Source: an uncultured Caryophanales bacterium (GTDB taxonomy: Bacteria > Bacillota_I > Bacilli_A > RF39 > UBA660). From it: 46,132 nucleotides of DNA. Below are positions 1 to 7,555 of this stretch, piece by piece. Numbering within the stretch: the stretch's first letter is position 1; the number at the start of each line of letters is the position of its first letter. The notes beneath the pieces are model-generated. The model was not told the origin of the DNA. It ran no database searches and saw only the letters and a list, made by a program, of their open reading frames with translations. The translations under genes were made by a program, and so were the position numbers. The stretch lies in assembly GCA_946412015.1 (NCBI GenBank), contig CAMKGA010000010.1:1-46132 (forward strand), given 5' to 3'.

Positions 1-111
1 ACCTGATAACGATTTACTATTATAACAAAGAAAGAAGAATTAATATATATATTTTTATTGCGGTTTGTGGCTTAAACGAACGTAGTGAAGTGGAAAGGAA
101 TGTTTAGAATA

Positions 112-633
112 ATGGAAGAAATATTTGATGTATTTACACGAGATGGTGAATATTTAGGTACAAAGCCAAAATCATTTTGCCATAGTGAAAATCCAGGAGT
201 ATATCATAAACCTGTTTGGATATGGATTATAAATGATAACAATGAGATTCTAGTTCAAAAAAGAGCGGCATGTAAGAAAAATCATCCTAATAAATGGGAT
301 ATGCCAAGTGCTGGACATGTAGATGCTGGTGAAACGATAATAGAAGGTGCTATAAGAGAAACATATGAAGAATTAGGAGTTCAGACTAAGAAAGATGATT
401 ATGAATTTATCTGTGAATACATAGCAGATTCATCTTATGAAATTGCACAAGTATATTTGTTATATCTCAATTTAAAAGTTGAAGAATTTAAGTTACAACC
501 AGAGGAAGTAGCTGAAGTTAAATGGTTATCTTTTGACGATTTTAAAAAGCTATTCTATTCTGATGAATTTGTTAGATTTGATGATGAATATAGAGAAATT
601 ATTGTAAAGACGTTAAGTAAAAAACTAAAGTAA
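112..633 (+). CDS. NUDIX hydrolase, IDI/YfcD-like
   Basis: This is a NUDIX-fold pyrophosphohydrolase or isomerase-like enzyme of about 173 aa. The Nudix box is complete: G-x5-E-x7-RETYEELG, starting with GHVDAGE. The opening segment (EIFDVFTRDGEYLG) and the KPVWIW strand are typical of the subgroup that groups with isopentenyl-diphosphate isomerase type 1 and YfcD; the substrate cannot be read from sequence. I chose ATG 112 because AAAGGA at 94-99 lies 12 nt ahead of it. The reading frame is open back to a GTG at 85, which has no ribosome site. It sits at the edge of an accessory region and is followed by a tiny ORF with a good ribosome site. Confidence 0.85.
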   Translation: MEEIFDVFTRDGEYLGTKPKSFCHSENPGVYHKPVWIWIINDNNEILVQKRAACKKNHPNKWDMPSAGHVDAGETIIEGAIRETYEELGVQTKKDDYEFICEYIADSSYEIAQVYLLYLNLKVEEFKLQPEEVAEVKWLSFDDFKKLFYSDEFVRFDDEYREIIVKTLSKKLK

Positions 634-648
634 AAGGAGTTGAGTGGG

Positions 649-741
649 ATGAATGAAAATAAAACTAATATTAACTGCTTGCCTTGTATTTATACTGTAC
701 ATCAAGGGAACCCTTATAAAATGGGACTTTTTAGCAAATGA
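649..741 (+). CDS. small ORF, 30 aa, unknown
   Basis: A 30-codon frame starts 15 nt after the NUDIX stop with a strong AAAGGAG ribosome site and ends in TGA. It contains two Cys residues (NCLPCIY) and an NPYKMGLF segment. I do not recognise it. It could be a real small protein or the 5' stub of a decayed gene, because in-frame homology stops abruptly into non-coding AT-rich DNA. Confidence 0.3.
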   Translation: MNENKTNINCLPCIYTVHQGNPYKMGLFSK

Positions 742-854
742 GATCTTGCAAGTTTTAATAAAAAAATAAGAAATTATTAAAAAAACAGGTTAAAATATGC
801 TCGTTTTTGAGAGGAATTAGGGTACTGACTTGTAACACTCTGACACTTATTTTT

Positions 855-878
855 AAACACATTTTATATGTGTTTTTT
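855..878 (+). terminator. intrinsic terminator
   Basis: The stem AAACACAT (855-862) pairs with ATGTGTTT (868-875) around a TTTAT loop, and a T tract runs to 878. It closes the NUDIX/small ORF unit. Six nt after it lies TGATAAAAT (882-890), an extended -10 hexamer, so terminator and next promoter are fused. The rest of 742-980 has a palindrome and the GNAT promoter but no gene. Confidence 0.7.
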
Positions 879-905
879 GTGTGATAAAATATTATGATTA
901 ATAAT

Positions 906-928
906 TCGCAAAATAGTAATATTGCGAT
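906..928. promoter_or_regulatory. palindromic operator-like site, copy 1
   Basis: TCGCAA (906-911) and TTGCGA (922-927) form an inverted repeat. A 23-nt site with the same ends and the same length lies at 2825-2847; 18 of 23 positions match and the differences are all in the centre. This copy ends 25 nt before the extended -10 of the GNAT gene. I infer an operator, possibly for the XRE protein encoded between the two copies. Confidence 0.5.
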
Positions 929-950
929 GTAATTAAAATTTAAAAATATA

Positions 951-959
951 TGATATAAT
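951..959 (+). promoter_or_regulatory. extended -10 promoter of GNAT gene
   Basis: TG (951-952), one base, then TATAAT (954-959). No acceptable -35 is present 16-18 nt upstream. The same TGATATAAT string precedes rbgA, lon, the Gabija pair and the giant helicase gene in this window. Confidence 0.65.
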
Positions 960-980
960 GGTAACAGGAAGTGATAACAG

Positions 981-1919
981 ATGAAAATTAAGAAATTTAA
1001 TAAGAAAGAAGACTATGATAGAGTAATTAATTTTTTAAGAGAAAATTATAAAGAGAATAAAAACATGGTTTCTTGGTTGCCTCAAAGATTCGATGATCTA
1101 ATTTATAGAATTGATGTTTTATATCATGATGAAAGAGGACAAGAAAAAAGTGCGGATTACACATATATATTCGAAGATGATGATAGTAATATAATTGGTC
1201 TTGTTGTTCCAGATGGAGATTCTTTTAATACTTGTATAAAAAAAGGATATGAGTATATTTTTAGTGAAATGTTAGATTTGGGAGAAAAAGAATTAAAGCC
1301 ATTATTTGAAAAAGAAGCAGATGGTACAATAAAATTCTTAGTAGTATCGCATGATAGTATTAAGAATCAACAAGAAGAATTACTAAGAAGAGGATATACT
1401 AGAGATAATGAAGGCGACTATGATAATGTTCAACATCCATTAGAAACAAACTATACTATTGAACTACCTGAAGGATATAAACAAGTTTTTGGTGATAATT
1501 TAAATGAGATTATGAAATGTACAGCATGTCATTATGGTTTTCATCCGGAAGATGATAATGGTGATTTAACAGTTAAACCAAGGGAAGGATTTTTATCTTA
1601 CCAAGGAAGGAAAAATTCACAATTCTATAAAGATAGTTTTGAAAGTCTAATAGTAACAGATGATGGTGATATTTGTTCTTATTGTTTTTGTTATGTTGAT
1701 AGAGAAACAAGTACAGCTTTTGTTGAACCATTAAGCACAAGAGAAAAATATAGACATAAAGGTTTTGCTAAACAAATGTTACATGGTGTTATGAATAGGC
1801 TTAAAGAGATGGGGATTGAAAATGCATATATTAACTCATTTGATTGGAGAGTAAATGTATATAGAAATGCCGGCTTTGAAACTGAAGATACTATAGGTTG
1901 CTGGCATAAAAAAATATAA
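981..1919 (+). CDS. GNAT family N-acetyltransferase (double-domain)
   Basis: This 312-aa protein is about twice the length of a single GNAT domain. The C-terminal half (about 165-312) has the clear acetyl-CoA fold: a beta strand with FVEPLSTREKYRHKGFAKQML (the pyrophosphate-binding R/Q-x-x-G-x-G/A loop) and a final VNVYRNAGFE strand-helix. The N-terminal half looks like a degenerate GNAT fold (LVVSHDSIKNQQEELLRRGY). The substrate is unknown; double GNATs of this kind act on small amines or proteins. It starts at ATG 981 behind AGGAAG. It is a single-gene unit with a promoter at 951 and a terminator at 1959. Confidence 0.8.
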   Translation: MKIKKFNKKEDYDRVINFLRENYKENKNMVSWLPQRFDDLIYRIDVLYHDERGQEKSADYTYIFEDDDSNIIGLVVPDGDSFNTCIKKGYEYIFSEMLDLGEKELKPLFEKEADGTIKFLVVSHDSIKNQQEELLRRGYTRDNEGDYDNVQHPLETNYTIELPEGYKQVFGDNLNEIMKCTACHYGFHPEDDNGDLTVKPREGFLSYQGRKNSQFYKDSFESLIVTDDGDICSYCFCYVDRETSTAFVEPLSTREKYRHKGFAKQMLHGVMNRLKEMGIENAYINSFDWRVNVYRNAGFETEDTIGCWHKKI

Positions 1920-1958
1920 AAAACAAGTAATCGGAAGATTAAGAAGTTACGAAATAAC

Positions 1959-1985
1959 AAAGTAGATGTAAGAATCTACTTTTTC
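1959..1985 (+). terminator. intrinsic terminator after GNAT gene
   Basis: AAAGTAGAT (1959-1967) pairs perfectly with ATCTACTTT (1974-1982) around GTAAGA, followed by T residues to 1984. Four nt later comes TGGTAAAAT (1988-1996), a probable extended -10 for the XRE gene. Confidence 0.85.
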
Positions 1986-1987
1986 TA

Positions 1988-1996
1988 TGGTAAAAT
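1988..1996 (+). promoter_or_regulatory. probable extended -10 of XRE gene
   Basis: TG, one base, TAAAAT directly downstream of the T tract of the preceding terminator. It lies about 108 nt ahead of the XRE start codon, leaving a long 5' leader in which I see no strong structure. Confidence 0.4.
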
Positions 1997-2104
1997 ATAT
2001 GTAGAAATTTAATTTCTTATTTACTAATTTTGCAAACCCTAGAATCATTTCCTGTTAAATTAATTTTTATAGTTATATGATTTTAGTGTGAAGGGAGAAA
2101 GATT

Positions 2105-2773
2105 ATGAATCAAGAAAAAATTGGAAAGTTTATAGCAAAGTGTCGTAAAGATAAAAAAATGACACAATCAGATTTGGCAGAAAAATTAGGTGTTACAGAT
2201 AAATCAATCGGCAATTGGGAAAATGGTAGAAATATGCCCGATTTGTCGCTATTTAAACCATTGTGTGATGTGTTGGGAATAACTATTAATGATTTATTGA
2301 GTGGCGAAAAGATAAGTAAAGATAAATATCAAGAGAGATTTGAAGAAAATATTGTTAATACAATTGATTATTCAACTAAAAGAATAAATAAATATAGCAA
2401 TGTAATAGGGATATTATTAGTTATATTTGGTTTATTTATATCAATGTCAGCTATTATGATATTTCCAAGTGAAAGTAGTTGGGGTTCAATTTATTCAGTT
2501 TTTGGAGTTGTAATATTTGTAATTGGCATTTCAAAATTAACTAATAAAATGAAGATGTGGAAAAGACTATTATTGATATTATTAATTTTTTTAGGGACAT
2601 TAGGTATATTATTTTTTACAGATTATATTAATGTTAAAAGAAATAATGTTGCACCTATGTTTAGAGAAACATCAATGTATCTTGGCGGAGATGAAGAACT
2701 TCTTTATTATGACACACCATTTTATGATGTTATTAAATGTGGTGATAAGTTCAATATTGTAAAAAATAAATAA
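2105..2773 (+). CDS. XRE-family regulator with membrane C-terminus
   Basis: Residues 1-68 are a helix-turn-helix of the XRE (HTH_3) type, with KKMTQSDLAEKLGVTDKSIGNWENGRNMPD as the recognition unit. Residues about 95-180 hold three hydrophobic helices (around IGILLVIFGLFISM, VFGVVIFVIGI and LLLILLIFLGTLGIL). The C-terminal tail of about 45 aa would lie outside or at the membrane surface. It is probably a membrane-anchored transcription factor that senses a signal at the envelope. The ribosome site is AGGGAGAAA. The two related palindromes at 906-928 and 2825-2847, upstream of the GNAT and recombinase promoters, are candidate targets (inference). Confidence 0.8.
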   Translation: MNQEKIGKFIAKCRKDKKMTQSDLAEKLGVTDKSIGNWENGRNMPDLSLFKPLCDVLGITINDLLSGEKISKDKYQERFEENIVNTIDYSTKRINKYSNVIGILLVIFGLFISMSAIMIFPSESSWGSIYSVFGVVIFVIGISKLTNKMKMWKRLLLILLIFLGTLGILFFTDYINVKRNNVAPMFRETSMYLGGDEELLYYDTPFYDVIKCGDKFNIVKNK

Positions 2774-2790
2774 TATACACATGAAGAACT

Positions 2791-2809
2791 ATTTGAATAC
2801 TGTTCAAAT
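2791..2809. repeat. inverted repeat after XRE gene
   Basis: ATTTGAA (2791-2797) and TTCAAAT (2803-2809) around TACTG. There is no T tract, so it is not a standard terminator. It is the first of three consecutive hairpins in the 133-nt gap before the recombinase. Confidence 0.5.
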
Positions 2810-2824
2810 AATAAATAATAACCA

Positions 2825-2847
2825 TCGCAATATTAAGATATTGCGAT
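2825..2847. promoter_or_regulatory. palindromic operator-like site, copy 2
   Basis: ATCGCAATAT (2824-2833) and ATATTGCGAT (2838-2847) form a 10-bp perfect stem around TAAG. It matches the site at 906-928 in 18 of 23 positions, in the same orientation. It lies 34 nt upstream of the recombinase -10. Confidence 0.55.
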
Positions 2848-2853
2848 ATATAT

Positions 2854-2875
2854 ACAGGAGTAAAATCCTGTTTTT
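2854..2875 (+). terminator. intrinsic terminator
   Basis: ACAGGA (2854-2859) pairs with TCCTGT (2866-2871) around GTAAAA, then TTTTT. It ends the XRE unit and runs almost directly into the recombinase promoter. Confidence 0.7.
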
Positions 2876-2878
2876 CTA

Positions 2879-2887
2879 TGTTATAAT
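2879..2887 (+). promoter_or_regulatory. extended -10 promoter of serine recombinase
   Basis: TG (2879-2880), T, TATAAT (2882-2887). No clear -35. It overlaps the region just after the terminator T tract and is 20 nt ahead of the start codon. Confidence 0.65.
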
Positions 2888-2906
2888 ATAGAAAGGAGTG
2901 ATTCAT

Positions 2907-4145
2907 ATGTCTAAGTATAAAGTTGGTGGTTATGTTAGATTATCACGAGATGATGATTATAGTGAATCAGATAGTATTCAAAGACAAATAGACTTAATTA
3001 AAATAATTGCTAATATTGAATTAGATTGTGAATTAAAAGAGTTCTATGTTGATAATGGTTATAGTGGTACATCTCTAGATAGACCAGGATTTAATAGATT
3101 ATTAGATGACATAACACAAGGTAAAATTAATATGATAATGGTTAAAGATTTATCTAGACTTGGTCGTAATCATATAGAGGTTAATAAATATATTGAAGAT
3201 ATTTTTCCATCACTTAATGTAAGAGTATTTTCTATTAATGATAATTATGATAGTTTAAAAACCAAAAATATTATGGAAAGAATTGATATTCCAATTACAA
3301 ATCTAATGAATGATTACATTGCATATGAAACCTCAAAGAAGGTAAAAAATTCTTTTGATATTAATAAGAAAAAAGGATTACATGTGGGTTCATCAGTACC
3401 ATATGGCTATAGAAAAGATCCTAAGGATTATCATTATTTTATAATTGATGAAGTAGCAGCAGACAATATAAGAAATATATTTAAAATGTATTTGTCTGGT
3501 AAATCAAAAATAGAAATAGCAGAGTATTTAAATGAAAATAATATACCAAATCCTGCAACTTATAAATTTGAAAATAATATAGGTAAATCTAAACAAAGTA
3601 ATACAAGAGAGTGGAAAGCTAAAATGGTTGATAGAATCTTAAAAAATGAAACTTATATAGGAACTTTAATACAAAATAAATATAGAAATATAAGTTATAG
3701 AAATCATAATCAAGTATTAAATGATGAATCAGAATGGACGATAACTGAAAATCATCATAAAGCAATTATTGATAAAGATACTTTTAATAAGGTTCAAGAA
3801 TTATTAAAAGCACCTAAAAGAAATAAAACTAGTAATGGAGAAGATATTTTATCTGGTTATTTTAAATGCAAGGATTGTGGTGAGTCAATGTATATAAAGA
3901 AAGGAAAAAATAAAGATTACTATTATTGTAAAAGTTATATAACAAATGGCCTTTGCACTAATCATTCTATAGAAAAAAATAAATTATACGATGAGATATT
4001 AAAACAAATGAATTTAAAAAGAGTAGAAAACAAAGAAATAAAAAAGTTAACAAGAAATAGAATTGTAAAATATATTGAAAATATTTTTATTCATGAAGAT
4101 AAAAGTGTTGAGATTAATTTTAAGGAAGATATAAATTCTATTTAA
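2907..4145 (+). CDS. large serine recombinase (TnpX/site-specific integrase type)
   Basis: This enzyme of about 412 aa cuts and rejoins DNA at attachment sites through a serine-DNA intermediate. The resolvase domain (about 5-150) begins GYVRLSRDD, where the Ser is the nucleophile, and has the KDLSRLGRN motif with catalytic arginines. A recombinase domain follows (PYGYRKDP.., about 165-290), then a zinc ribbon with CKDC and a second Cys pair (C..GLC). The long C-terminal coiled coil of typical 500-550-aa members is short. ATG 2907 is preferred over the GTG at 2898 because AAAGGAG (2892-2898) overlaps that GTG. The gene stands alone, 42 nt before rbgA, so it probably marks one end of an integrated element whose other end is not evident. 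Confidence 0.9.
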   Translation: MSKYKVGGYVRLSRDDDYSESDSIQRQIDLIKIIANIELDCELKEFYVDNGYSGTSLDRPGFNRLLDDITQGKINMIMVKDLSRLGRNHIEVNKYIEDIFPSLNVRVFSINDNYDSLKTKNIMERIDIPITNLMNDYIAYETSKKVKNSFDINKKKGLHVGSSVPYGYRKDPKDYHYFIIDEVAADNIRNIFKMYLSGKSKIEIAEYLNENNIPNPATYKFENNIGKSKQSNTREWKAKMVDRILKNETYIGTLIQNKYRNISYRNHNQVLNDESEWTITENHHKAIIDKDTFNKVQELLKAPKRNKTSNGEDILSGYFKCKDCGESMYIKKGKNKDYYYCKSYITNGLCTNHSIEKNKLYDEILKQMNLKRVENKEIKKLTRNRIVKYIENIFIHEDKSVEINFKEDINSI

Positions 4146-4151
4146 TAATTA

Positions 4152-4160
4152 TGATATAAT
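4152..4160 (+). promoter_or_regulatory. extended -10 promoter of rbgA operon
   Basis: TG (4152-4153), A, TATAAT (4155-4160), 27 nt before the rbgA start. It is the likely promoter of the unit rbgA-mrnC-unknown-rlmB-sigH, whose genes are tightly packed. Confidence 0.7.
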
Positions 4161-4187
4161 GTTATAGAAAAAAGGAAGTGATTTCTA

Positions 4188-5069
4188 ATGAATAATCAAG
4201 ATAATGAAAAGGTGTTTCAAAAGAGCCAAATCAATTGGTATCCGGGACACATGGCAAAAACAAAAAGATTAATTCGCGAAAACATAAATTTAATAGATGT
4301 TGTATATGAAGTTATTGATTCAAGAATACCAAAATCATCTAAGATAATAGATATAGATAATTATATTGGAAATAAGAAAAGAATACTTATTTTTAATAAA
4401 TATGATTTATGTGACAAAATAGAAACTGATAAGTGGATTAAATACTATGAAAATAAGGGATATACAGTTGTAAAAACTAATTTAACTCTTGATAAAAAAT
4501 TAAATTATTTAATAAGTAAGACAAAAGAATTAATGACTTTAGAATTTGATAAAATGAAAGAAAAAAGCATGAAAACAGATAGAAAAATCAGGGTTCTTGT
4601 TGTAGGTGTTCCAAATGTTGGGAAAAGTACTTTAATAAACAGATTGGTAGGTAGAAAAATTGTTAATACAGGTAATAAGCCAGGAGTTACAAAAAATTTA
4701 GATTGGATTAGAGTAGATAATGATATAGAACTTTTAGATTCGCCTGGAATTCTATGGCCTAAATTTGAAGATGATATTGCTTTTAATTTAGCTTCTTTTA
4801 CAGCAATAAAAGAAGAAGTATTACCAATAAATCAAGTAGTAGAATATATTTTAAAGACCCTTTATAATTTATATCCAGAAAAATTGCAAGAAAGGTATAA
4901 AATAGATAAGTACGATGATTTTGTAGAAGCTTTAGATACAATAGGAAAAAAACGTGGATGCTTAGTAAAGGGTGGAGAAATCGATTATGATAAAGTGTTT
5001 AATGTTGTTTTAAATGATATTAAAAATGGATATATTAAAGAAATAACATTTGATAGATATGGAGTGTAA
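4188..5069 (+). CDS. rbgA: ribosome biogenesis GTPase RbgA (YlqF)
   Basis: This circularly permuted GTPase helps late assembly of the 50S subunit. The permuted order is visible: G4 NKYD (about residue 69), then G1 GVPNVGKST (about 140), G2 Thr in NKPGVTK and G3 DSPG (about 183). The N-terminus INWYPGHMAK is a family hallmark. The C-terminal ANTAR-like helical domain is present (LDTIGKKRGCLVKGGEIDYDK). Length 293 aa is normal. It starts behind AAAAGGAAGTG and heads an operon with RNA-maturation genes. Confidence 0.96.
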   Translation: MNNQDNEKVFQKSQINWYPGHMAKTKRLIRENINLIDVVYEVIDSRIPKSSKIIDIDNYIGNKKRILIFNKYDLCDKIETDKWIKYYENKGYTVVKTNLTLDKKLNYLISKTKELMTLEFDKMKEKSMKTDRKIRVLVVGVPNVGKSTLINRLVGRKIVNTGNKPGVTKNLDWIRVDNDIELLDSPGILWPKFEDDIAFNLASFTAIKEEVLPINQVVEYILKTLYNLYPEKLQERYKIDKYDDFVEALDTIGKKRGCLVKGGEIDYDKVFNVVLNDIKNGYIKEITFDRYGV

Positions 5070-5070
5070 T

Positions 5071-5430
5071 ATGAACTCATTAGTATTAGCTTATCTTGGA
5101 GATAGTGTTTATGAACTTTATGTAAGAGCTTATTTAGTAAATAAAAATATCGGTAAAGTAAATGATTTACAAAAGGAAGCAGTGAAATATGTTAGTGCGA
5201 AAGCACAAGAGGAATTTTTACTTAATCTTATAGATAATAATATTTTAACTGAAGCAGAATTAGATATTGTAAAACGTGCTAGAAATCATAAAAACAACCA
5301 CAAACCAAAATATTCTAGTATTATTACTTATAAAAATGCAACAGGATTAGAAGCTTTAATAGGTTATTTATATTTAAATGATAAAAAAAGTAGAATTGAT
5401 GATATAATGGATTATATATTTGAGAGGTAA
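5071..5430 (+). CDS. mrnC: Mini-ribonuclease III
   Basis: MrnC is a homodimeric RNase III-like enzyme without a dsRNA-binding domain that matures 23S rRNA ends. The start MNSLVLAYLGDSVYELYVR carries the catalytic ALGD-equivalent acidic motif (LAYLGDSVYE). The central KRARNHKNNHKPK and the ATGLEALIGYLY segment with the second acidic site are typical. The protein is about 119 aa, near the family norm. ATG 5071 is one nt after the rbgA stop, behind GGAG (5061-5064). Confidence 0.95.
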   Translation: MNSLVLAYLGDSVYELYVRAYLVNKNIGKVNDLQKEAVKYVSAKAQEEFLLNLIDNNILTEAELDIVKRARNHKNNHKPKYSSIITYKNATGLEALIGYLYLNDKKSRIDDIMDYIFER

Positions 5431-5432
5431 AA

Positions 5433-6206
5433 ATGAATAAAGAGGATTTTAATATGAATTTTTATGAATATTTAAGGTATTGTCGTGATAAATCTGTTAG
5501 AGGAGTTATGGTAATAACAGATAAACAATATGTTTTTTATGTTCAAAAAGATTTAAACGATAAAAGATATCATCATGAACTATATATAGATATTGAAAAT
5601 ACTATTCATCCAAATGATCAAAAAGAGGGTATGAAAGCTATAAGAGATAATAATGTATATGTTGCATCATTAGGACATGAAATAGCCATATATATGCCAG
5701 AGAATAGATTATTAAGTTTAGCTCAATATAAGTTTTTAGAAAAAGTATTAGATACAATTGATAAATATAATAAAGAGTATAATGATAATATATTAATATA
5801 TGCTGCATATCCAAAATTACTTGAACAAAGATTAAAAACTAAGGATGTTAATGAAGCAAGAGAATATTTATCTAAATCAATTACAAAAGAAATTACTTTT
5901 GATGATGAAGTAATAATAGGTGATGTTTTATCCAATATAGAAAAAATTGAGTGTATAAAATATCATATTAATTTAGAAGAATGTAGTATAATTATGTATT
6001 TAGATGTATCTATTAAAAGATTAAAAAAATACTATGAAGATCCATTTTATAAAGATATTGTAATTAGTATAATGCCAAACTTAGATGAAGTTTTAAAAGA
6101 ATATAGTATGATAAGAAAAAGTTTAGATGATGATACTGAGGTAACTAATATCAATTATAATAATATTAAAAAAATAGTTGAATCAATTAATAATAGAAAG
6201 AAATAA
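5433..6206 (+). CDS. conserved-position unknown protein, 257 aa
   Basis: I do not recognise this protein. It is soluble, with no signal or membrane helix. It is rich in charged residues, with beta-like segments at the start (GVMVITDKQYVFYVQKD, YVASLGHEIAIYMPENRLLSLAQYKFL) and a helical C-terminal half. It lies inside a tight RNA-processing operon: 2 nt after mrnC, 10 nt before rlmB, behind GAGAGG. In Bacillus, mrnC and rlmB are directly adjacent, so this gene is an insertion relative to that order. A role tied to ribosome or RNA maturation is only inferred from context. Confidence 0.8.
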   Translation: MNKEDFNMNFYEYLRYCRDKSVRGVMVITDKQYVFYVQKDLNDKRYHHELYIDIENTIHPNDQKEGMKAIRDNNVYVASLGHEIAIYMPENRLLSLAQYKFLEKVLDTIDKYNKEYNDNILIYAAYPKLLEQRLKTKDVNEAREYLSKSITKEITFDDEVIIGDVLSNIEKIECIKYHINLEECSIIMYLDVSIKRLKKYYEDPFYKDIVISIMPNLDEVLKEYSMIRKSLDDDTEVTNINYNNIKKIVESINNRKK

Positions 6207-6216
6207 AGAGGTAAAT

Positions 6217-6903
6217 ATGTTAGTATATGGGAAAAATGTAGCTTTAGAAGTAATTAATAAAAATATTAAAATAAATAAAGTTTACCTGCAAGAAAATTTT
6301 AATTGCGATTTTTTTGATAAATTAAAAAATTATAATTTAATTACAATGAGAAAAAATGATATGGATAGAAAATTTAAAGGATTACATCAAGGTATTGCAC
6401 TTGAAATTGAAGATTACAAATATACTGATATTAAAAGTTTTGAGTTTAATAATTCACTTGTTGTTATGCTTGATCATATAGAAGATCCTCATAATTTTGG
6501 CGCAATTATTAGAACTTGTGAGGCAGCAGGAGTTGATTTAATAATTATTCCTGAAGATAGATCAGTAAGTATTAATTCTACAGTTATAAAAACAAGTGTA
6601 GGGACTTTATTTAATATGAAAATAGCAAAAGTTAACAATTTAGTAAATGCTATTAAATATCTAAAAAAACAAGGCTTTTGGGTAGTTGGAACTGATATGG
6701 AAGGTACAGATTACGATAAAATTGATTATAAAGGAAATACTTGTATTATATGTGGCAATGAAGGATCTGGTATGAGCAGATTAGTGCGTGAAAATTGTGA
6801 CTTTATTGCAACCATAAATATGCTAGGGGATGTTAATAGTTTAAATGCATCAGTAGCTACTGGAATAATTTTATTTGAAGCTGTAAAAAACAGGAGAGAT
6901 TAA
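6217..6903 (+). CDS. rlmB: 23S rRNA (guanosine-2'-O-)-methyltransferase RlmB/TrmH family
   Basis: This is a SPOUT (alpha/beta knot) methyltransferase of 228 aa. Residues about 1-70 are the small substrate-binding domain (YGKNVALEVI..). The three SPOUT motifs follow: NFGAIIRTCEAAG (motif 1), CGNEGSGMSR (motif 2) and SLNASVATGIILFE (motif 3). It matches YacO/RlmB, which methylates G2251 of 23S rRNA in E. coli; the exact target here is inferred. ATG 6217 is chosen because GAGG lies 6 nt ahead. The frame is open back to 6178, inside the previous gene. The stop overlaps the next start by one nt. Confidence 0.92.
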   Translation: MLVYGKNVALEVINKNIKINKVYLQENFNCDFFDKLKNYNLITMRKNDMDRKFKGLHQGIALEIEDYKYTDIKSFEFNNSLVVMLDHIEDPHNFGAIIRTCEAAGVDLIIIPEDRSVSINSTVIKTSVGTLFNMKIAKVNNLVNAIKYLKKQGFWVVGTDMEGTDYDKIDYKGNTCIICGNEGSGMSRLVRENCDFIATINMLGDVNSLNASVATGIILFEAVKNRRD

Positions 6904-7499
6904 TGGAATATAATGACTTTAATGATTATGAATTACTTAGCTATATTTCTGAAAATATAGAAGAAGCAAATGATATAATACTAAAAAAGTATTATCCTTT
7001 AGTAACCTCGCTGGCAAGTAAAATGTATAATTATGCAAGTAATTGTGGCATTGATAAAGTTGATTTGATTCAAGAAGGAATGGTTGGACTTACTAATGCT
7101 ATAAATACTTTTAAAGATCAAAAAGATACATCATTTTATACATACGCTAAAACTTGTGTAGAACGTAATCTTATTAGTTTTTTAATTTCTGCAAATAGAA
7201 AAAAACATCAAATATTAAATGAATCAGTATCATATGATAATCCGGATTTAATAATTGATAAAATACTTAAAGATGATAGTGATCCACTTGATATAATGAT
7301 TAATAAAAGTGAAGAAGAATTAATTGAAAATAAAATAAAAAATAAACTTACTAGTTTTGAATATCAAGTATTTGAATTAATGATATCTGGGTTTAAATAT
7401 AAAGAGATTGCAGATATACTAGATAAAGATATAAAATCTATTGATAATGCAATACAAAGAATTAGAACAAAATCAAGGGCAGTTTTAAATAATAATTAA
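6903..7499 (+). CDS. sigH: RNA polymerase sigma factor, SigH-like
   Basis: A sigma-70 family factor of 198 aa. Region 2 contains DLIQEGMVGLTNAINTF and TSFYTYAKTCVERNLISFL. Region 4 contains FKYKEIADILDKDIKSIDNAIQRIRTK. Both resemble Bacillus SigH closely, and the location just after rlmB matches the Bacillus rlmB-yacP-sigH order with yacP missing. SigH directs entry into stationary phase and sporulation and is linked to spo0A, which is present 8 kb downstream. The ATG overlaps the rlmB stop codon by one nt, so translation is likely coupled. Confidence 0.85.
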   Translation: MEYNDFNDYELLSYISENIEEANDIILKKYYPLVTSLASKMYNYASNCGIDKVDLIQEGMVGLTNAINTFKDQKDTSFYTYAKTCVERNLISFLISANRKKHQILNESVSYDNPDLIIDKILKDDSDPLDIMINKSEEELIENKIKNKLTSFEYQVFELMISGFKYKEIADILDKDIKSIDNAIQRIRTKSRAVLNNN

Positions 7500-7509
7500 A
7501 ACTGTTTTT
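7480..7509 (+). terminator. intrinsic terminator of rbgA-sigH operon
   Basis: CAGTTTTAA (7480-7488) pairs with TTAAAACTG (7496-7504), followed by TTTTT. The stem overlaps the last codons and stop of the sigma factor gene. Confidence 0.85.
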
Positions 7510-7510
7510 C

Positions 7511-7539
7511 TTGTAAAATTAATATATTTAATATATAAT
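7511..7539 (+). promoter_or_regulatory. sigma-A type promoter of SDR gene
   Basis: TTGTAA (7511-7516), 17-nt spacer, TATAAT (7534-7539), 17 nt before the start codon. It begins two nt after the terminator T tract. Confidence 0.75.
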
Positions 7540-7555
7540 TCTATTAGGTGATAAA

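Noticed and set aside
906-2847. The two 23-nt palindromes as attL/attR of the serine recombinase
   Set aside because: Their centres differ in five positions; serine integrase sites must share the central dinucleotide and usually are not such perfect palindromes. Operators fit better.
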